Origin: Gammaproteobacteria bacterium 45_16_T64
GTDB lineage: Bacteria; Pseudomonadota; Gammaproteobacteria; Pseudomonadales; Ketobacteraceae
Direction of reading: 5' to 3'
Assembly (NCBI GenBank): GCA_002162955.1
Contig: MABD01000035.1
Location: 62,001 to 126,000 of the forward strand
Length of the DNA stretch: 64,000 nt
Shown: piece by piece, positions 38,994 to 48,331 of the stretch
Layout of the letters: each line of letters begins with the position of its first letter
How positions within the stretch are numbered: the first letter of the stretch is position 1
Position numbers and translations under genes: made by a program
Notes under the pieces: model-generated
What the model was told of the DNA's origin: nothing
Seen by the model: the letters and a program-made list of their open reading frames with translations, nothing else
The model's database searches: none

Positions 38994-39449
38994 ATGAAAC
39001 CACAACAATCCGACGCCATTCCCGTTATCTCAACCAAAACACGCACAACCCTAAAAAGCCTGATGCAGGATATCGGTAACTTGCCTTTAGATATCGAAAA
39101 GGATGTCGAGGAAGGTGCAGTAACTCAGGTCGGCCCAATGATCTTCGTTTACCGTGGTGCCGATGGTAATCCAGATACCGTATTTGAGCTAGAAATAGCA
39201 CAACCCGTAGAATCCACTCAAACCTACAAAGGTAAGTTCGACGCCTCTAGCTTAGAACCCATTACCTATATCGAACGGCGTTTTACCGGTTCTTTTGTTG
39301 ATATCGGCTCCAAAGGTTATGAGCCATTAATCAATGATATCCTTAAAGCAGGCCATGCGATGGCGGGCCAATGCAGAGAGGTCTATACCCATTGGGTCAA
39401 TCCTGAATCCGATGAGAATATTACCGAATTACAAATCGCTATCGCGTAG
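38994..39449 (+). CDS. GyrI-like effector-binding-domain protein
   Basis: A 151-residue soluble protein with AAGGAG seven bases ahead of the ATG. The pattern (PMIFVYRGADG, TVFELEIAQPV, RRFTGSFVDIGSKGYEPLIN, YTHWVNPESDENITELQIAI) resembles the GyrI/AraC effector-binding fold: a duplicated small-molecule-binding barrel used alone or in regulators. The pairing with a YafY regulator is common for such genes. Assignment is from fold-like pattern, not strong motifs. Next comes a 15-bp perfect hairpin. Confidence 0.55.
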   Translation: MKPQQSDAIPVISTKTRTTLKSLMQDIGNLPLDIEKDVEEGAVTQVGPMIFVYRGADGNPDTVFELEIAQPVESTQTYKGKFDASSLEPITYIERRFTGSFVDIGSKGYEPLINDILKAGHAMAGQCREVYTHWVNPESDENITELQIAIA

Positions 39450-39481
39450 TTTTTCGCCAACACAATCACCCTTATACGTTC

Positions 39482-39518
39482 ACCCTATGCTATTTACCTT
39501 TCATAAATAGCATAGGGT
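39482..39518. terminator. Perfect 15-bp hairpin without a T tract
   Basis: ACCCTATGCTATTTA, seven-base loop, TAAATAGCATAGGGT. It lies 30 bases past the GyrI-like gene and could end its transcript, but the following bases (ACAGCC) are not T-rich. Confidence 0.5.
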
Positions 39519-39692
39519 ACAGCCCCCTCACTGAATACGTTTCGTGAACTATCGTTCCCCTCAATGATTTTCCCCCTGTGCTAGTTATGCTATTCTCATT
39601 AACATTAAGGACAGCACCAATAATAAATCTGACCAAAAGAATACGTTAGCGACAACCCTGCGTTTTCTGCAAGAGATAACAACACTCCAACT

Positions 39693-41069
39693 ATGAAAAT
39701 AATTATACTGGGCGCTGGCCAAGTAGGGGGCACACTGGCGGCAAACCTTGCCAGTGAACATAATGACATTACCATCGTTGATAAAGATGGCGAACGTCTA
39801 CACGAACTCCAAGAACGCTACGATATTCGAACCGTACAAGGCATGGCCTCCCACCCCACGGTATTGCACCAAGCGGGGGCGGATGATGCCGACATGTTGA
39901 TCGCCGTCACTAACAGTGACGAAATCAATATGGTCGCCTGTCAAGTGGCTTACTCATTACACCGTACGCCCACCAAAATTGCCCGCGTTCGATCCACCAG
40001 TTATCTCAATAAAAGTAAGGGGCTTTTTAATAATGATGCGTTTCCTATCGACGTTATTATTAGTCCTGAGCAAGAAGTCACCAATCATATCAAGCGCCTG
40101 ATCGAACACCCTGGTTCATTGCAGGTATTGGATTTTGCCGGCGGAAGGCTACAACTTGTTGCCGTAAAAGCATACTTTAACGGCCCGTTGGTAGGGCGAG
40201 AATTACGCTATTTACGCCAACATATGCCCTCTGTTGATACCCGTGTAGCCGCAATATTCCGTCGCGATCGAGCGATTATTCCTGAAGGCACCACCATTAT
40301 CGAGGCGGATGATGAAGTGTTCTTTATTGCCGCACGTAATCATATTCGCGCAGTGATGAGTGAACTACGGGGTCTCGAACACAATTATAAAAAGATCATT
40401 ATTGCTGGCGGCGGCAATATTGGTGAACGTCTTTGTGAGGCTATAGAAGGGCGCTACCAAGTTAAAGTCATCGATAGAAATGTCGACCGTTGTCGTTATC
40501 TTGCTGAAAAATTATCGCGCACCATTGTCATCAAAGGTAATGCATCAGACCAGGATCTATTATTGGAAGAAAACGTCGAAGATGTGGACGTATTTCTTGC
40601 GGTCACCAATGACGACGAGGCCAACATCATGTCCTCCATGTTAGCGAAACGATTGGGGGCCAAGAAAGTGATGACCCTGATCAACAACCCAGCCTATGTT
40701 GATCTGGTCCAGGGAGGGGATATCGATATCGCCATTTCTCCCCAACAGGCCACCATTGGCAGTTTGCTGACCCATGTACGCCGAGGTGATGTGGCCAATG
40801 TGCATTCACTACGTCGCGGTGCAGCAGAAGCCATTGAAGCGATCGCCCATGGTGATGAAAACTCCTCCAAGGTTGTTGGTAAGATGATTGGAGAAGTCGA
40901 CCTACCGGAAGGTACCAACATTGGTGCCATTGTCCGCAACGATGAAGTATTGATAGCCCATGATGATGTTGTCATCGAATCCGATGACCATGTTATTTTG
41001 TTCTTGGTGGATAAGCGTCGCATATCCGATGTCGAGCGACTATTCCAAGTCGGTATTACTTTCTTCTAA
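39693..41069 (+). CDS. trkA: Trk potassium uptake system regulatory protein TrkA
   Basis: Cytoplasmic NAD-binding gating subunit of the Trk K+ channel/transporter. 458 residues in two repeats, each a Rossmann RCK_N ([17 protein letters not shown] at residue 3; [17 protein letters not shown] near 234) followed by an RCK_C domain. Twelve bases before trkH, so co-transcribed. Confidence 0.97.
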   Translation: MKIIILGAGQVGGTLAANLASEHNDITIVDKDGERLHELQERYDIRTVQGMASHPTVLHQAGADDADMLIAVTNSDEINMVACQVAYSLHRTPTKIARVRSTSYLNKSKGLFNNDAFPIDVIISPEQEVTNHIKRLIEHPGSLQVLDFAGGRLQLVAVKAYFNGPLVGRELRYLRQHMPSVDTRVAAIFRRDRAIIPEGTTIIEADDEVFFIAARNHIRAVMSELRGLEHNYKKIIIAGGGNIGERLCEAIEGRYQVKVIDRNVDRCRYLAEKLSRTIVIKGNASDQDLLLEENVEDVDVFLAVTNDDEANIMSSMLAKRLGAKKVMTLINNPAYVDLVQGGDIDIAISPQQATIGSLLTHVRRGDVANVHSLRRGAAEAIEAIAHGDENSSKVVGKMIGEVDLPEGTNIGAIVRNDEVLIAHDDVVIESDDHVILFLVDKRRISDVERLFQVGITFF

Positions 41070-41081
41070 CGAGGCTTCGCT

Positions 41082-42533
41082 ATGCATCCCGCCATTATAA
41101 TGCGCGTCCTTGGCGTGCTGCTAATGATCTACAGCACGACCATGCTACCCCCTGTCGTTGTCGCATTAATATACGACGATGGCGGCCATACCTTGTTTCT
41201 TACCGCATTTGCCATCACCTTGGTATCTGGTGTGATCTGTTGGCTACCAGTGCACAACCGTCATGATGAACTGCGTGTTAGAGACGGTTTTTTTGTCGTG
41301 GTATTATTTTGGACCGTACTAGGGCTTTATGGGGCCATCCCATTCTTACTGGGTGATAAACCGGATATGAATATAGCAGAGGCTGTATTTGAATCCATCT
41401 CCGGCCTCACCACCACGGGTGCCACCGTCATTCAGGACCTGGATGATCTGCCAAAATCCATTCTCTATTATCGCCAGCAACTCCAATGGCTCGGCGGTAT
41501 GGGTATTATCGTCTTGGCGGTAGCGATATTGCCGCTGCTCGGCATTGGTGGTATGCAGCTCTATCGCGCCGAAACCCCTGGCCCAATGAAAGATCACAAA
41601 CTAACACCACGTATCGCAGAAACGGCTAAAGCACTGTGGACACTCTACGTCTGCTTAACCTTTGTCTGTGCAATTACGTACTGGTTCCTGGGGATGGACG
41701 CTTTTGATGCCATTAGCCATAGCTTTTCCACCATCGCCATTGGTGGGTTTTCTACCCACAACGAGAGCATTGGCTATTTTAATAACCCTGGTATAGAGGT
41801 CGCCACCATTATCTTTATGGCCATTGCGGGCATAAATTTTGGTTTACACTTTCTTGCCTGGCGACGAAAAGAATTGACCCATTATTGGTCCGACCCAGAG
41901 TTGCGCTTCTACTTCCAAGTACTCTTTTCGATCGCCACCATTGCCTGTTTAGTGCTCTACTTTGATGGCACCTACGACAACAATTGGGATGCCTTCCGCC
42001 ATGCGATATTCCAAACCGTATCCACCGCAACCACCACAGGCTATTCCGTTGCTGACTCCTCACAATGGCACCCATTGATCCCCACAGCATTGCTGATGGG
42101 TAGTTTTATCGGTGCCTGTGCAGGATCAACCGGTGGCGGTATCAAAGTGATACGTATGTTACTGATGTTCAAGCAAGGTCTGAGGGAAATGCGCCGATTG
42201 ATTCACCCAAATGCCATTATGGTGATCAAGCTGAATAATAAGGCTGTGCCCGACCGTGTTATTGAAGCAGTATGGGGGTTCTTTGGCGTCTATATGGTTT
42301 GTTTTTGTGTGCTTTTCCTATGTATCTTAGCCACTGGGGTAGATTTCGTTACCGGCTTTTCTGCCATCGCCGCCTGTATTAACAATTTAGGGCCAGGATT
42401 AGATGGTGTAGCACTCAATTATTCATCCATCTCTGATACCGCCAAATGGATACTCTGCTTCACTATGTTGTTGGGAAGACTGGAGATTTTTACCCTTTTA
42501 GTATTGTTCACTCCCATGTTCTGGCGCCACTAA
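41082..42533 (+). CDS. trkH: Trk potassium transporter membrane subunit TrkH
   Basis: 483-residue integral membrane protein made of four M1-P-M2 repeats. Filter-region segments are ESISGLTTTGATVI, STIAIGGFSTHN, QTVSTATTTGYSVADSS and CINNLGPGLDG, each with the conserved Gly. GSTGGGIKVIRML marks the fourth-repeat region. Works with TrkA for K+ uptake. The final residues FWRH are typical. Confidence 0.97.
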   Translation: MHPAIIMRVLGVLLMIYSTTMLPPVVVALIYDDGGHTLFLTAFAITLVSGVICWLPVHNRHDELRVRDGFFVVVLFWTVLGLYGAIPFLLGDKPDMNIAEAVFESISGLTTTGATVIQDLDDLPKSILYYRQQLQWLGGMGIIVLAVAILPLLGIGGMQLYRAETPGPMKDHKLTPRIAETAKALWTLYVCLTFVCAITYWFLGMDAFDAISHSFSTIAIGGFSTHNESIGYFNNPGIEVATIIFMAIAGINFGLHFLAWRRKELTHYWSDPELRFYFQVLFSIATIACLVLYFDGTYDNNWDAFRHAIFQTVSTATTTGYSVADSSQWHPLIPTALLMGSFIGACAGSTGGGIKVIRMLLMFKQGLREMRRLIHPNAIMVIKLNNKAVPDRVIEAVWGFFGVYMVCFCVLFLCILATGVDFVTGFSAIAACINNLGPGLDGVALNYSSISDTAKWILCFTMLLGRLEIFTLLVLFTPMFWRH

Positions 42534-42679
42534 CCACGGTGCCAGTGCATATCGCTATTTCGAGCCGCTATTCCCGCTACTATTCGGGACATTTGTTCCA
42601 CTTCGTTTGCTAATTAAACACTCTTGCCTGTCACAACAAAATTAGTTCACATTTTGTTCAATTGTTAACCTTTATCTTC

Positions 42680-42708
42680 TTGACGTGGGATTATTTCCCA
42701 CTTAAATT
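42680..42708 (+). promoter_or_regulatory. Predicted promoter with palindrome in its spacer
   Basis: -35 TTGACG (42680-42685), 17-base spacer, -10 TAAATT (42703-42708). The spacer region is occupied by GTGGGA-TTATT-TCCCAC (42685-42701), a perfect palindrome well placed for a repressor or activator. It lies 38 bases before the first gene of the three-gene envelope operon. Confidence 0.6.
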
Positions 42709-42745
42709 AGACCTACAGCAAACGTAATACCACTGGAGAATGACC

Positions 42746-45178
42746 GTGGCCCGCAAAATGCTCTCTGCTTTACCCCCATGGCTTGTGTTACTCACACTGA
42801 CCTCGGCAATTTTCCTCACGCATCTTTACGTAACGCCGCTGAAAAGCGACCTATTGATACCGGAAAGCATATTTCAGCTGTCGTTAGACATGACCTTTGA
42901 ACCCGAAGATACCGATGTAAGAGTTAGCACCTTTTTACCCAAGACTAACCATCGGCAATCCCTAATAGGCGAAACCAACCTCGCCCCCGATATGGAGTTT
43001 CACGAAAGAAACAATAATTTAGGCCGCCAAGGTAATTGGGCAGGCACAGATCAAAGTCGCTCGGTACATTATCAGGCTCATATCACAACCACCGCAACCC
43101 GCTACGATATCCCCGCTGAGCTACTCATTCCCACCAGTTATGACAATGCATTTGCACCCTACCTTTCTCAAACTGATGCAATACAAGTTAATCATCCAGA
43201 AATTAAACAACTGTGGAACAATATAGCCCCCAGTAGCAATCAGTATATTTTGGATGTACTCAGTGCAATCTACGAATACACTACACATTCAATTAACACT
43301 GTTCCTTTTAAGGGGGTTACCGACTCACTCACTGCCTTAAGGCTTGGTGAAGCAAGCTGTAATGGAAAAAGCCGCCTGTTTATCTCACTCGCCCGTCTAA
43401 ATAATATTCCCGCCCGGCTCGTTGGCGGGCTAATACTCAATGAGGGCAGCAAGAAAACATCCCATCAATGGGTTGAGGTCTTTATCAATAATCACTGGGT
43501 TCCCTTCGGTCCCACCAATGGTTATTTTGCAGAGTTACCGGCACATTACTTGGAATTGTATCGGGGAGACCAATCCCTTTTTCGCCATAATAGAAATATT
43601 AATTTTGATTATAGCTTTACGGTTGCAATAGACACTATTTCACCCGCGCTATATCACCAACAACCGGAAGACTCGAAAAACAAAACTAACGCCGCGGTAT
43701 TATTACAGGGGCTAGGTCTTACCCCCAAAACCAGTAGTCTGTTCCTACTATTTCCATTATGTACATTACTCATTACCTTTCTTCGAAATGTATTGGGTAT
43801 GAAAACCTTCGGCATCTTTATGCCAATGCTAATCGGAGCCGCCTGCTACGCGACGGGGCTTGCTCTTGGCCTCGTCAGTTTTATCGCCGTACTCCTATTA
43901 GCTTTTTTATTCCATACAATACTCGATCGAATGCATATTCTAAAAGTCGCTCGACTTGCTGCAATCATTACCATAATTACCTGCTTATTTATCGCTGCGC
44001 TGTACTTTGTTGACATCGATCACCACGTAGAATTTGGTATGTTAACGCTGTTCCCTGTGGTAATTATTAGTTTTATCGCAGAGCGCTTGCACCAACTCTC
44101 AGCAGAAAACAATTGGAACGATTTGTTTTATATTAGCCTAGGTACACTCGTTACTGTTATCGGTTGCTTCGGAATTTTTAATTCCATTTTGCTACAGGGA
44201 TTATTCTCACTTTATCCTGAATTACTACTCCTTGTACTTTCGATACAAATATATATCGGCAGTTGGTCTGGAATTCGTTTATCTGAAATTGTGCGGTTTA
44301 AGAAAGTCCTGTTTAAAGATGCAGCATCATTAGTTGGTATCAATGGCCGCAATAGAGAGCTTGTTTATAAGCACAACGATAAGAAACTTCTCACATTAGC
44401 GGCGGACAAATTGGCTGCAAAAGAGGCTATGCAGGCCTTAGATATACCAGTACCAGATACTCTCGGTTCCTGTGCATCACACAGGGAAATACAACCCTTT
44501 CTCGAAGTAATAGCTACACTGCCACGGTTTGTCATAAAACCCAACAATGGATCTCAAGGTAACGGCATACTCGTTATTATTGGAAAGCAGGGCGACGATT
44601 TTATGAGTGCCTCTGGAAAAATATGGACACTCAGCAAGCTCAAACAACACGTTAATGAAATATTATCCGGTATCTATTCTCAAGATGGTGATACTGATAC
44701 CGCCTATATTGAGCCACTCATATTACAGCATGATTCGCTGCAGTCTTTAGCACCTTACGGCCTCAGTGATATTCGTATTATCGCAGGCAAAGGCAAACTC
44801 ATTAGTGCAATGTTACGTATGCCAACAAAAGGCTCTTCTGGCAAAGCCAATTTACACCAGGGTGCCGTAGGTATTGCCATCGATTTAGCAACGGGCATTA
44901 CTACCCGCAGTTCATTAAAAGGACAGGAAATCACCCATCATCCTGATAGTGGCGCGCCACTCGTCGGTGTCAGCATTCCATTTTGGGATAATATAAAAAT
45001 AATGGCAGAGAAATCCTATACAGCAATCCCCCTTGGATACCTTGGTGTTGATGTCTGTTTAGATAAAACACAAGGCCCACTTATTCTAGAAGTTAATGGT
45101 CGCCCAGGTTTAGAAATTCAGAACGTACATAACAGAGGATTTGGCAATGAATTATCTTCGTCCATTAGCGCATCTTAG
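42746..45178 (+). CDS. Fusion of transglutaminase-like/7TM protein and glutamate-ligase-like ATP-grasp enzyme
   Basis: About 810 residues with three parts. Residues 1-320: one N-terminal helix and a periplasmic transglutaminase-like domain (UUP1 type) with Cys205 in RLGEASCNGKSRLF and His240 in SHQWVEVF; the expected third residue is Gly255 (FGPTNG), so it may be inactive. Residues 320-518: about seven membrane helices. Residues 519-810: a RimK/alpha-L-glutamate-ligase-like ATP-grasp domain (VIKPNNGSQGNG, DIRIIAGKGK, LEVNGRPGLEIQ). In pseudomonads these halves are separate neighbouring genes. The frame opens with ATG at 42740, but GGAG is correctly spaced only for GTG at 42746. Substrate unknown. 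Overlaps the TPR gene by 32 bases. Confidence 0.85.
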   Translation: MARKMLSALPPWLVLLTLTSAIFLTHLYVTPLKSDLLIPESIFQLSLDMTFEPEDTDVRVSTFLPKTNHRQSLIGETNLAPDMEFHERNNNLGRQGNWAGTDQSRSVHYQAHITTTATRYDIPAELLIPTSYDNAFAPYLSQTDAIQVNHPEIKQLWNNIAPSSNQYILDVLSAIYEYTTHSINTVPFKGVTDSLTALRLGEASCNGKSRLFISLARLNNIPARLVGGLILNEGSKKTSHQWVEVFINNHWVPFGPTNGYFAELPAHYLELYRGDQSLFRHNRNINFDYSFTVAIDTISPALYHQQPEDSKNKTNAAVLLQGLGLTPKTSSLFLLFPLCTLLITFLRNVLGMKTFGIFMPMLIGAACYATGLALGLVSFIAVLLLAFLFHTILDRMHILKVARLAAIITIITCLFIAALYFVDIDHHVEFGMLTLFPVVIISFIAERLHQLSAENNWNDLFYISLGTLVTVIGCFGIFNSILLQGLFSLYPELLLLVLSIQIYIGSWSGIRLSEIVRFKKVLFKDAASLVGINGRNRELVYKHNDKKLLTLAADKLAAKEAMQALDIPVPDTLGSCASHREIQPFLEVIATLPRFVIKPNNGSQGNGILVIIGKQGDDFMSASGKIWTLSKLKQHVNEILSGIYSQDGDTDTAYIEPLILQHDSLQSLAPYGLSDIRIIAGKGKLISAMLRMPTKGSSGKANLHQGAVGIAIDLATGITTRSSLKGQEITHHPDSGAPLVGVSIPFWDNIKIMAEKSYTAIPLGYLGVDVCLDKTQGPLILEVNGRPGLEIQNVHNRGFGNELSSSISAS

Positions 45179-47108
45179 TCGGGTATTTTCCCATACGGGA
45201 ATACCCCTATGCATCGTCGCTGGTGCAATCACCGCTAGTATATACTATGGGGAAACAACGCTTTCTAATCCCAGCGATAATATCCAGCATATCTCGTTGT
45301 CACTTAATCCGTCAGAAGAATACGATGTGAATGAAATTGATATCAGTGTTTTTCAAATGGATACAGCAACAACCGGTGACACCTCAAAAAATGCCTATAT
45401 TGGGCTTATTTTGGATGGCATTAAAAGGGATATTTTTTCTAATAATCCGATAGACACCTTATCCATGCTAGGAGTGCCTGATGATAGTCTCACAGAAACC
45501 TACGTTGCTTATTACTATCTTTTAGTTAGGCAAAAATCTTATCAGACTGTCATTGATCAATTATCAGTGAAATCAGTGCCCCAACGGTTGGCTGAGGGCA
45601 CACAATTTTATTATGCGCTATCATTGTCCAAAAAAGGGCATCAACAAGATGCGTTAGATCAATATAATCAACTTATTAAGAAAAACACCAATCATCAATC
45701 AGCCACCCTCAATTCGGCCATAATTCATCAAAAAATGGAAGATTATACGGCTGCATTTGATCTGTTTGAAAAAGCAGTAACGATCACCAGTGGTTCTCGA
45801 AAGGCGAAGGCATTAGCAGGCGCCGCACGTTGTAGTACACAACTAGGCAATATAAATATTGCGATTCAATACTATCAAAAATCCATTGAGTATCGCCCTG
45901 GGAATGCCGTTACTTGGAGACTACTTGCCGACACGATGGCCATTAACCATCAGGACTACCGATCTGTTGTCGATACCTATGATAAAGCTATTGCGCTTAA
46001 CCCAAACTATTCCATTGCCATCGAAAGAAAATCCCGTTATCAAATGGAGAACGCAGATTTTTACGGTTCAATCAAGACTCTCAGCCAAGCGCTACCTAAG
46101 AGCTTTTCTGAAAGCGATCGACAACAATTGCTGACGTGGAATTATATCGCTCTAGGCCAACGCTCAAACGCGCTACGCTCAATCACCAAATTGGTGGACA
46201 TTGAAGGGGACAATCCAAAAACAATCACACCTTACCTACTCAGTTATGTAAAGAAGTCCTACAAGCAATTATCCACGAAAAAATGGAATACCCTACCGCC
46301 GTCAATACTTTATCTACATGCCTTGTCTGATATAAAGCGGCATAAATATGACGCAGCAACGAAAAAGCTAGCAGTCATCAAGGACCACCCAACACTATCC
46401 ACACGAGTAGCGCTAACCACCGCAAAAGTACATAGATTAACAAAACAATACCGCGAATCTCTAGCGATCTATAATCGTATTCTACGCAGTCACCCTCAAG
46501 CGACCAACGCGTGGTATGATTCTTCAAAAGTATATTCAAGGCTCAAGGATCATCAACAGGCGCTATCCCAACTAGAACCTGCGTTAGCTTACCCCAAAGC
46601 CATCAAGAAATATCAACTAGCCCAAGCTGACTATCTTATGGCTCTAAAGCAACACGCTCGCGCTATAGAGGTCTTGGAATCCGCCCATGATACTTTTCCT
46701 CGCTCCATTAAAACCCTAAGCAGACTTATTGCCGCCCTTATTGTCATTGATGATAATACCTCGGCTGAATTCTACCTATTGACCATGGCAAAACGAACCC
46801 CAAGAAACCTCGATAATCTTATGCAACTGGCCAATATTCAGTATCAGCAAGCGCATTACGAGTCATCAATTGCCACACTGAATAATATTCTCGAAATAAA
46901 ACCCAACCATATAGAAGGGCGCTTCTTGTTGGCAAATGTCTCATTAAAACAAGGAGATAAGAACGGTACGTTAAGTCAGCTTAGTCAACTTCTAAAACTG
47001 GATAACGCCTACCAACCGGCAATAAAATTACGAAATAAACTACTCTTAAAGCGATCGGCCTCTCGTGCCTCCTTTAGCCAACTTATTACATTTAGCAAAG
47101 AGGCATAA
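45147..47108 (+). CDS. Membrane-anchored TPR protein
   Basis: About 653 residues from the ATG at 45147, with AGAGGA seven bases upstream. One N-terminal hydrophobic segment (IPLCIVAGAITASIYYG) should anchor it in the inner membrane with a periplasmic body of TPR-like repeats from about residue 95 to the end (for example AIQYYQKSIEYRPGNAVTWR and YRSVVDTYDKAIALNPNYSI). Such arrays act as scaffolds or as feeders to outer-membrane channels (compare PgaA, BcsC, AlgK). Translationally coupled to the fusion gene before it and five bases from the barrel gene after it. Confidence 0.85.
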   Translation: MNYLRPLAHLSRVFSHTGIPLCIVAGAITASIYYGETTLSNPSDNIQHISLSLNPSEEYDVNEIDISVFQMDTATTGDTSKNAYIGLILDGIKRDIFSNNPIDTLSMLGVPDDSLTETYVAYYYLLVRQKSYQTVIDQLSVKSVPQRLAEGTQFYYALSLSKKGHQQDALDQYNQLIKKNTNHQSATLNSAIIHQKMEDYTAAFDLFEKAVTITSGSRKAKALAGAARCSTQLGNINIAIQYYQKSIEYRPGNAVTWRLLADTMAINHQDYRSVVDTYDKAIALNPNYSIAIERKSRYQMENADFYGSIKTLSQALPKSFSESDRQQLLTWNYIALGQRSNALRSITKLVDIEGDNPKTITPYLLSYVKKSYKQLSTKKWNTLPPSILYLHALSDIKRHKYDAATKKLAVIKDHPTLSTRVALTTAKVHRLTKQYRESLAIYNRILRSHPQATNAWYDSSKVYSRLKDHQQALSQLEPALAYPKAIKKYQLAQADYLMALKQHARAIEVLESAHDTFPRSIKTLSRLIAALIVIDDNTSAEFYLLTMAKRTPRNLDNLMQLANIQYQQAHYESSIATLNNILEIKPNHIEGRFLLANVSLKQGDKNGTLSQLSQLLKLDNAYQPAIKLRNKLLLKRSASRASFSQLITFSKEA

Positions 47109-47113
47109 TTATC

Positions 47114-48313
47114 ATGTTGGACTCGTTACCTATGAGCACACTGCATATCATCCGTCGCACCTTACGGTTACTGCCGCTGGTCAGCGCAATCGCCATCGGC
47201 ATGAGCAGTAATAGTAGTTATGGTCTCACGGTAAATACCCGTATTCATACCGGATATGATAGTAATCCACTGACGTTGGCAGACAAATTTGATCCTGACG
47301 GCGGTACCTATGTGCAACTCAAATCAACCGCGAAACAAAAAATCGTCAAAGGACTCAGTGCAAAAGTAAAGGTAAAAGCCAAACGTTTTGGGGGCTCACT
47401 CAACGATGCAGATACCACCAGAACAGAACTCTCACTGAACTATAGAAGTAAGATTGGTGAAAAGAAGAAGAGTAGGATTCAGCTAGAACTCGCCGCCGGT
47501 ACCTATGATAAGACGTTTGTCAGCCATGTCACTGGCGTCGTTGGTGTTACCAACAATCAAGAAATTGGTGATCGGTATGACTACCAGTGGTGGTCCACAT
47601 CCGCTACCTTATCACGTAAAATATCCCGTGCTCTCAATGCTAATTTTGGTTTTGAATTCCTGAAAAAGGACTATGAAGATTATACTCACTTAAATCAAAG
47701 CGATTTTGATCATAAACAAATAACCTTTTCCTCTCGATGGCGTTATCGATTATCTAAATCTCACCGTAGCATATTCAATATCGGCCTTAGTCACAGAGCC
47801 TATGATGATAAGAGGGAAGTTAATCTAAGCGCTGACCCAATAGCGGGTACAGATTTAACCTATACACATCAATTCGCGAACCTATCTCATCGTTATAAGT
47901 TATCTCGCTATCTGACGTTAGAGGGGAAGTTATCCTATTTTGATCAACAAGACGGAGGAGAGGGGTACTATGACTACACCCGCTACGCTATCCAAGTTGC
48001 TGCACGTTATCGCGTCATGTCGCTAAGTAATCTACAAGCCAAGGTAAAGTATCAGGAAGACGGCTATAAACGAGATAGCCAAGTCCTCAACAATAACGTT
48101 GTTGAAGAGGAGCGGTTATCGGAACGCAAAGGCACCACGGCAAGCCTACGATTCGAAACCCGATTGCCCTTCAAGATGTTACTGTCTAAGCGAAAAGCCA
48201 AGAAGTATCCCACGACCTTTGTGCAGCTAACCCGCTATCAATTTGATGCAGATGACGAAAATTACACCTATGATCGTCAGCAAATTGAAGCCGGGGTATT
48301 CTTTCACTTCTAA
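47114..48313 (+). CDS. Outer-membrane beta-barrel protein
   Basis: A 399-residue exported protein. Signal peptide ends near SSYG-LT; the mature chain is a series of alternating, aromatic-bounded strands (SRKISRALNANFGFEFLKK, FSSRWRYRLSKSHRSIFNIG) and ends in GVFFHF, with the terminal Phe that the Bam machinery recognises. HTGYDSNPLTL at the N terminus is common in surface-exposed or lipid/polysaccharide-export barrels. Possible later start ATG at 47132. Last gene of the three-gene operon; probably the outer-membrane outlet or anchor for the TPR protein. No named family recognised. Confidence 0.8.
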   Translation: MLDSLPMSTLHIIRRTLRLLPLVSAIAIGMSSNSSYGLTVNTRIHTGYDSNPLTLADKFDPDGGTYVQLKSTAKQKIVKGLSAKVKVKAKRFGGSLNDADTTRTELSLNYRSKIGEKKKSRIQLELAAGTYDKTFVSHVTGVVGVTNNQEIGDRYDYQWWSTSATLSRKISRALNANFGFEFLKKDYEDYTHLNQSDFDHKQITFSSRWRYRLSKSHRSIFNIGLSHRAYDDKREVNLSADPIAGTDLTYTHQFANLSHRYKLSRYLTLEGKLSYFDQQDGGEGYYDYTRYAIQVAARYRVMSLSNLQAKVKYQEDGYKRDSQVLNNNVVEEERLSERKGTTASLRFETRLPFKMLLSKRKAKKYPTTFVQLTRYQFDADDENYTYDRQQIEAGVFFHF

Positions 48314-48331
48314 GCCACTTGCCTGGATCAT

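Noticed and set aside
32046-39449. Mobile element or genomic island between rsmB and trkA
   Set aside because: No transposase, integrase, tRNA target or flanking direct repeat is visible; I report it only as an unusual gene order.
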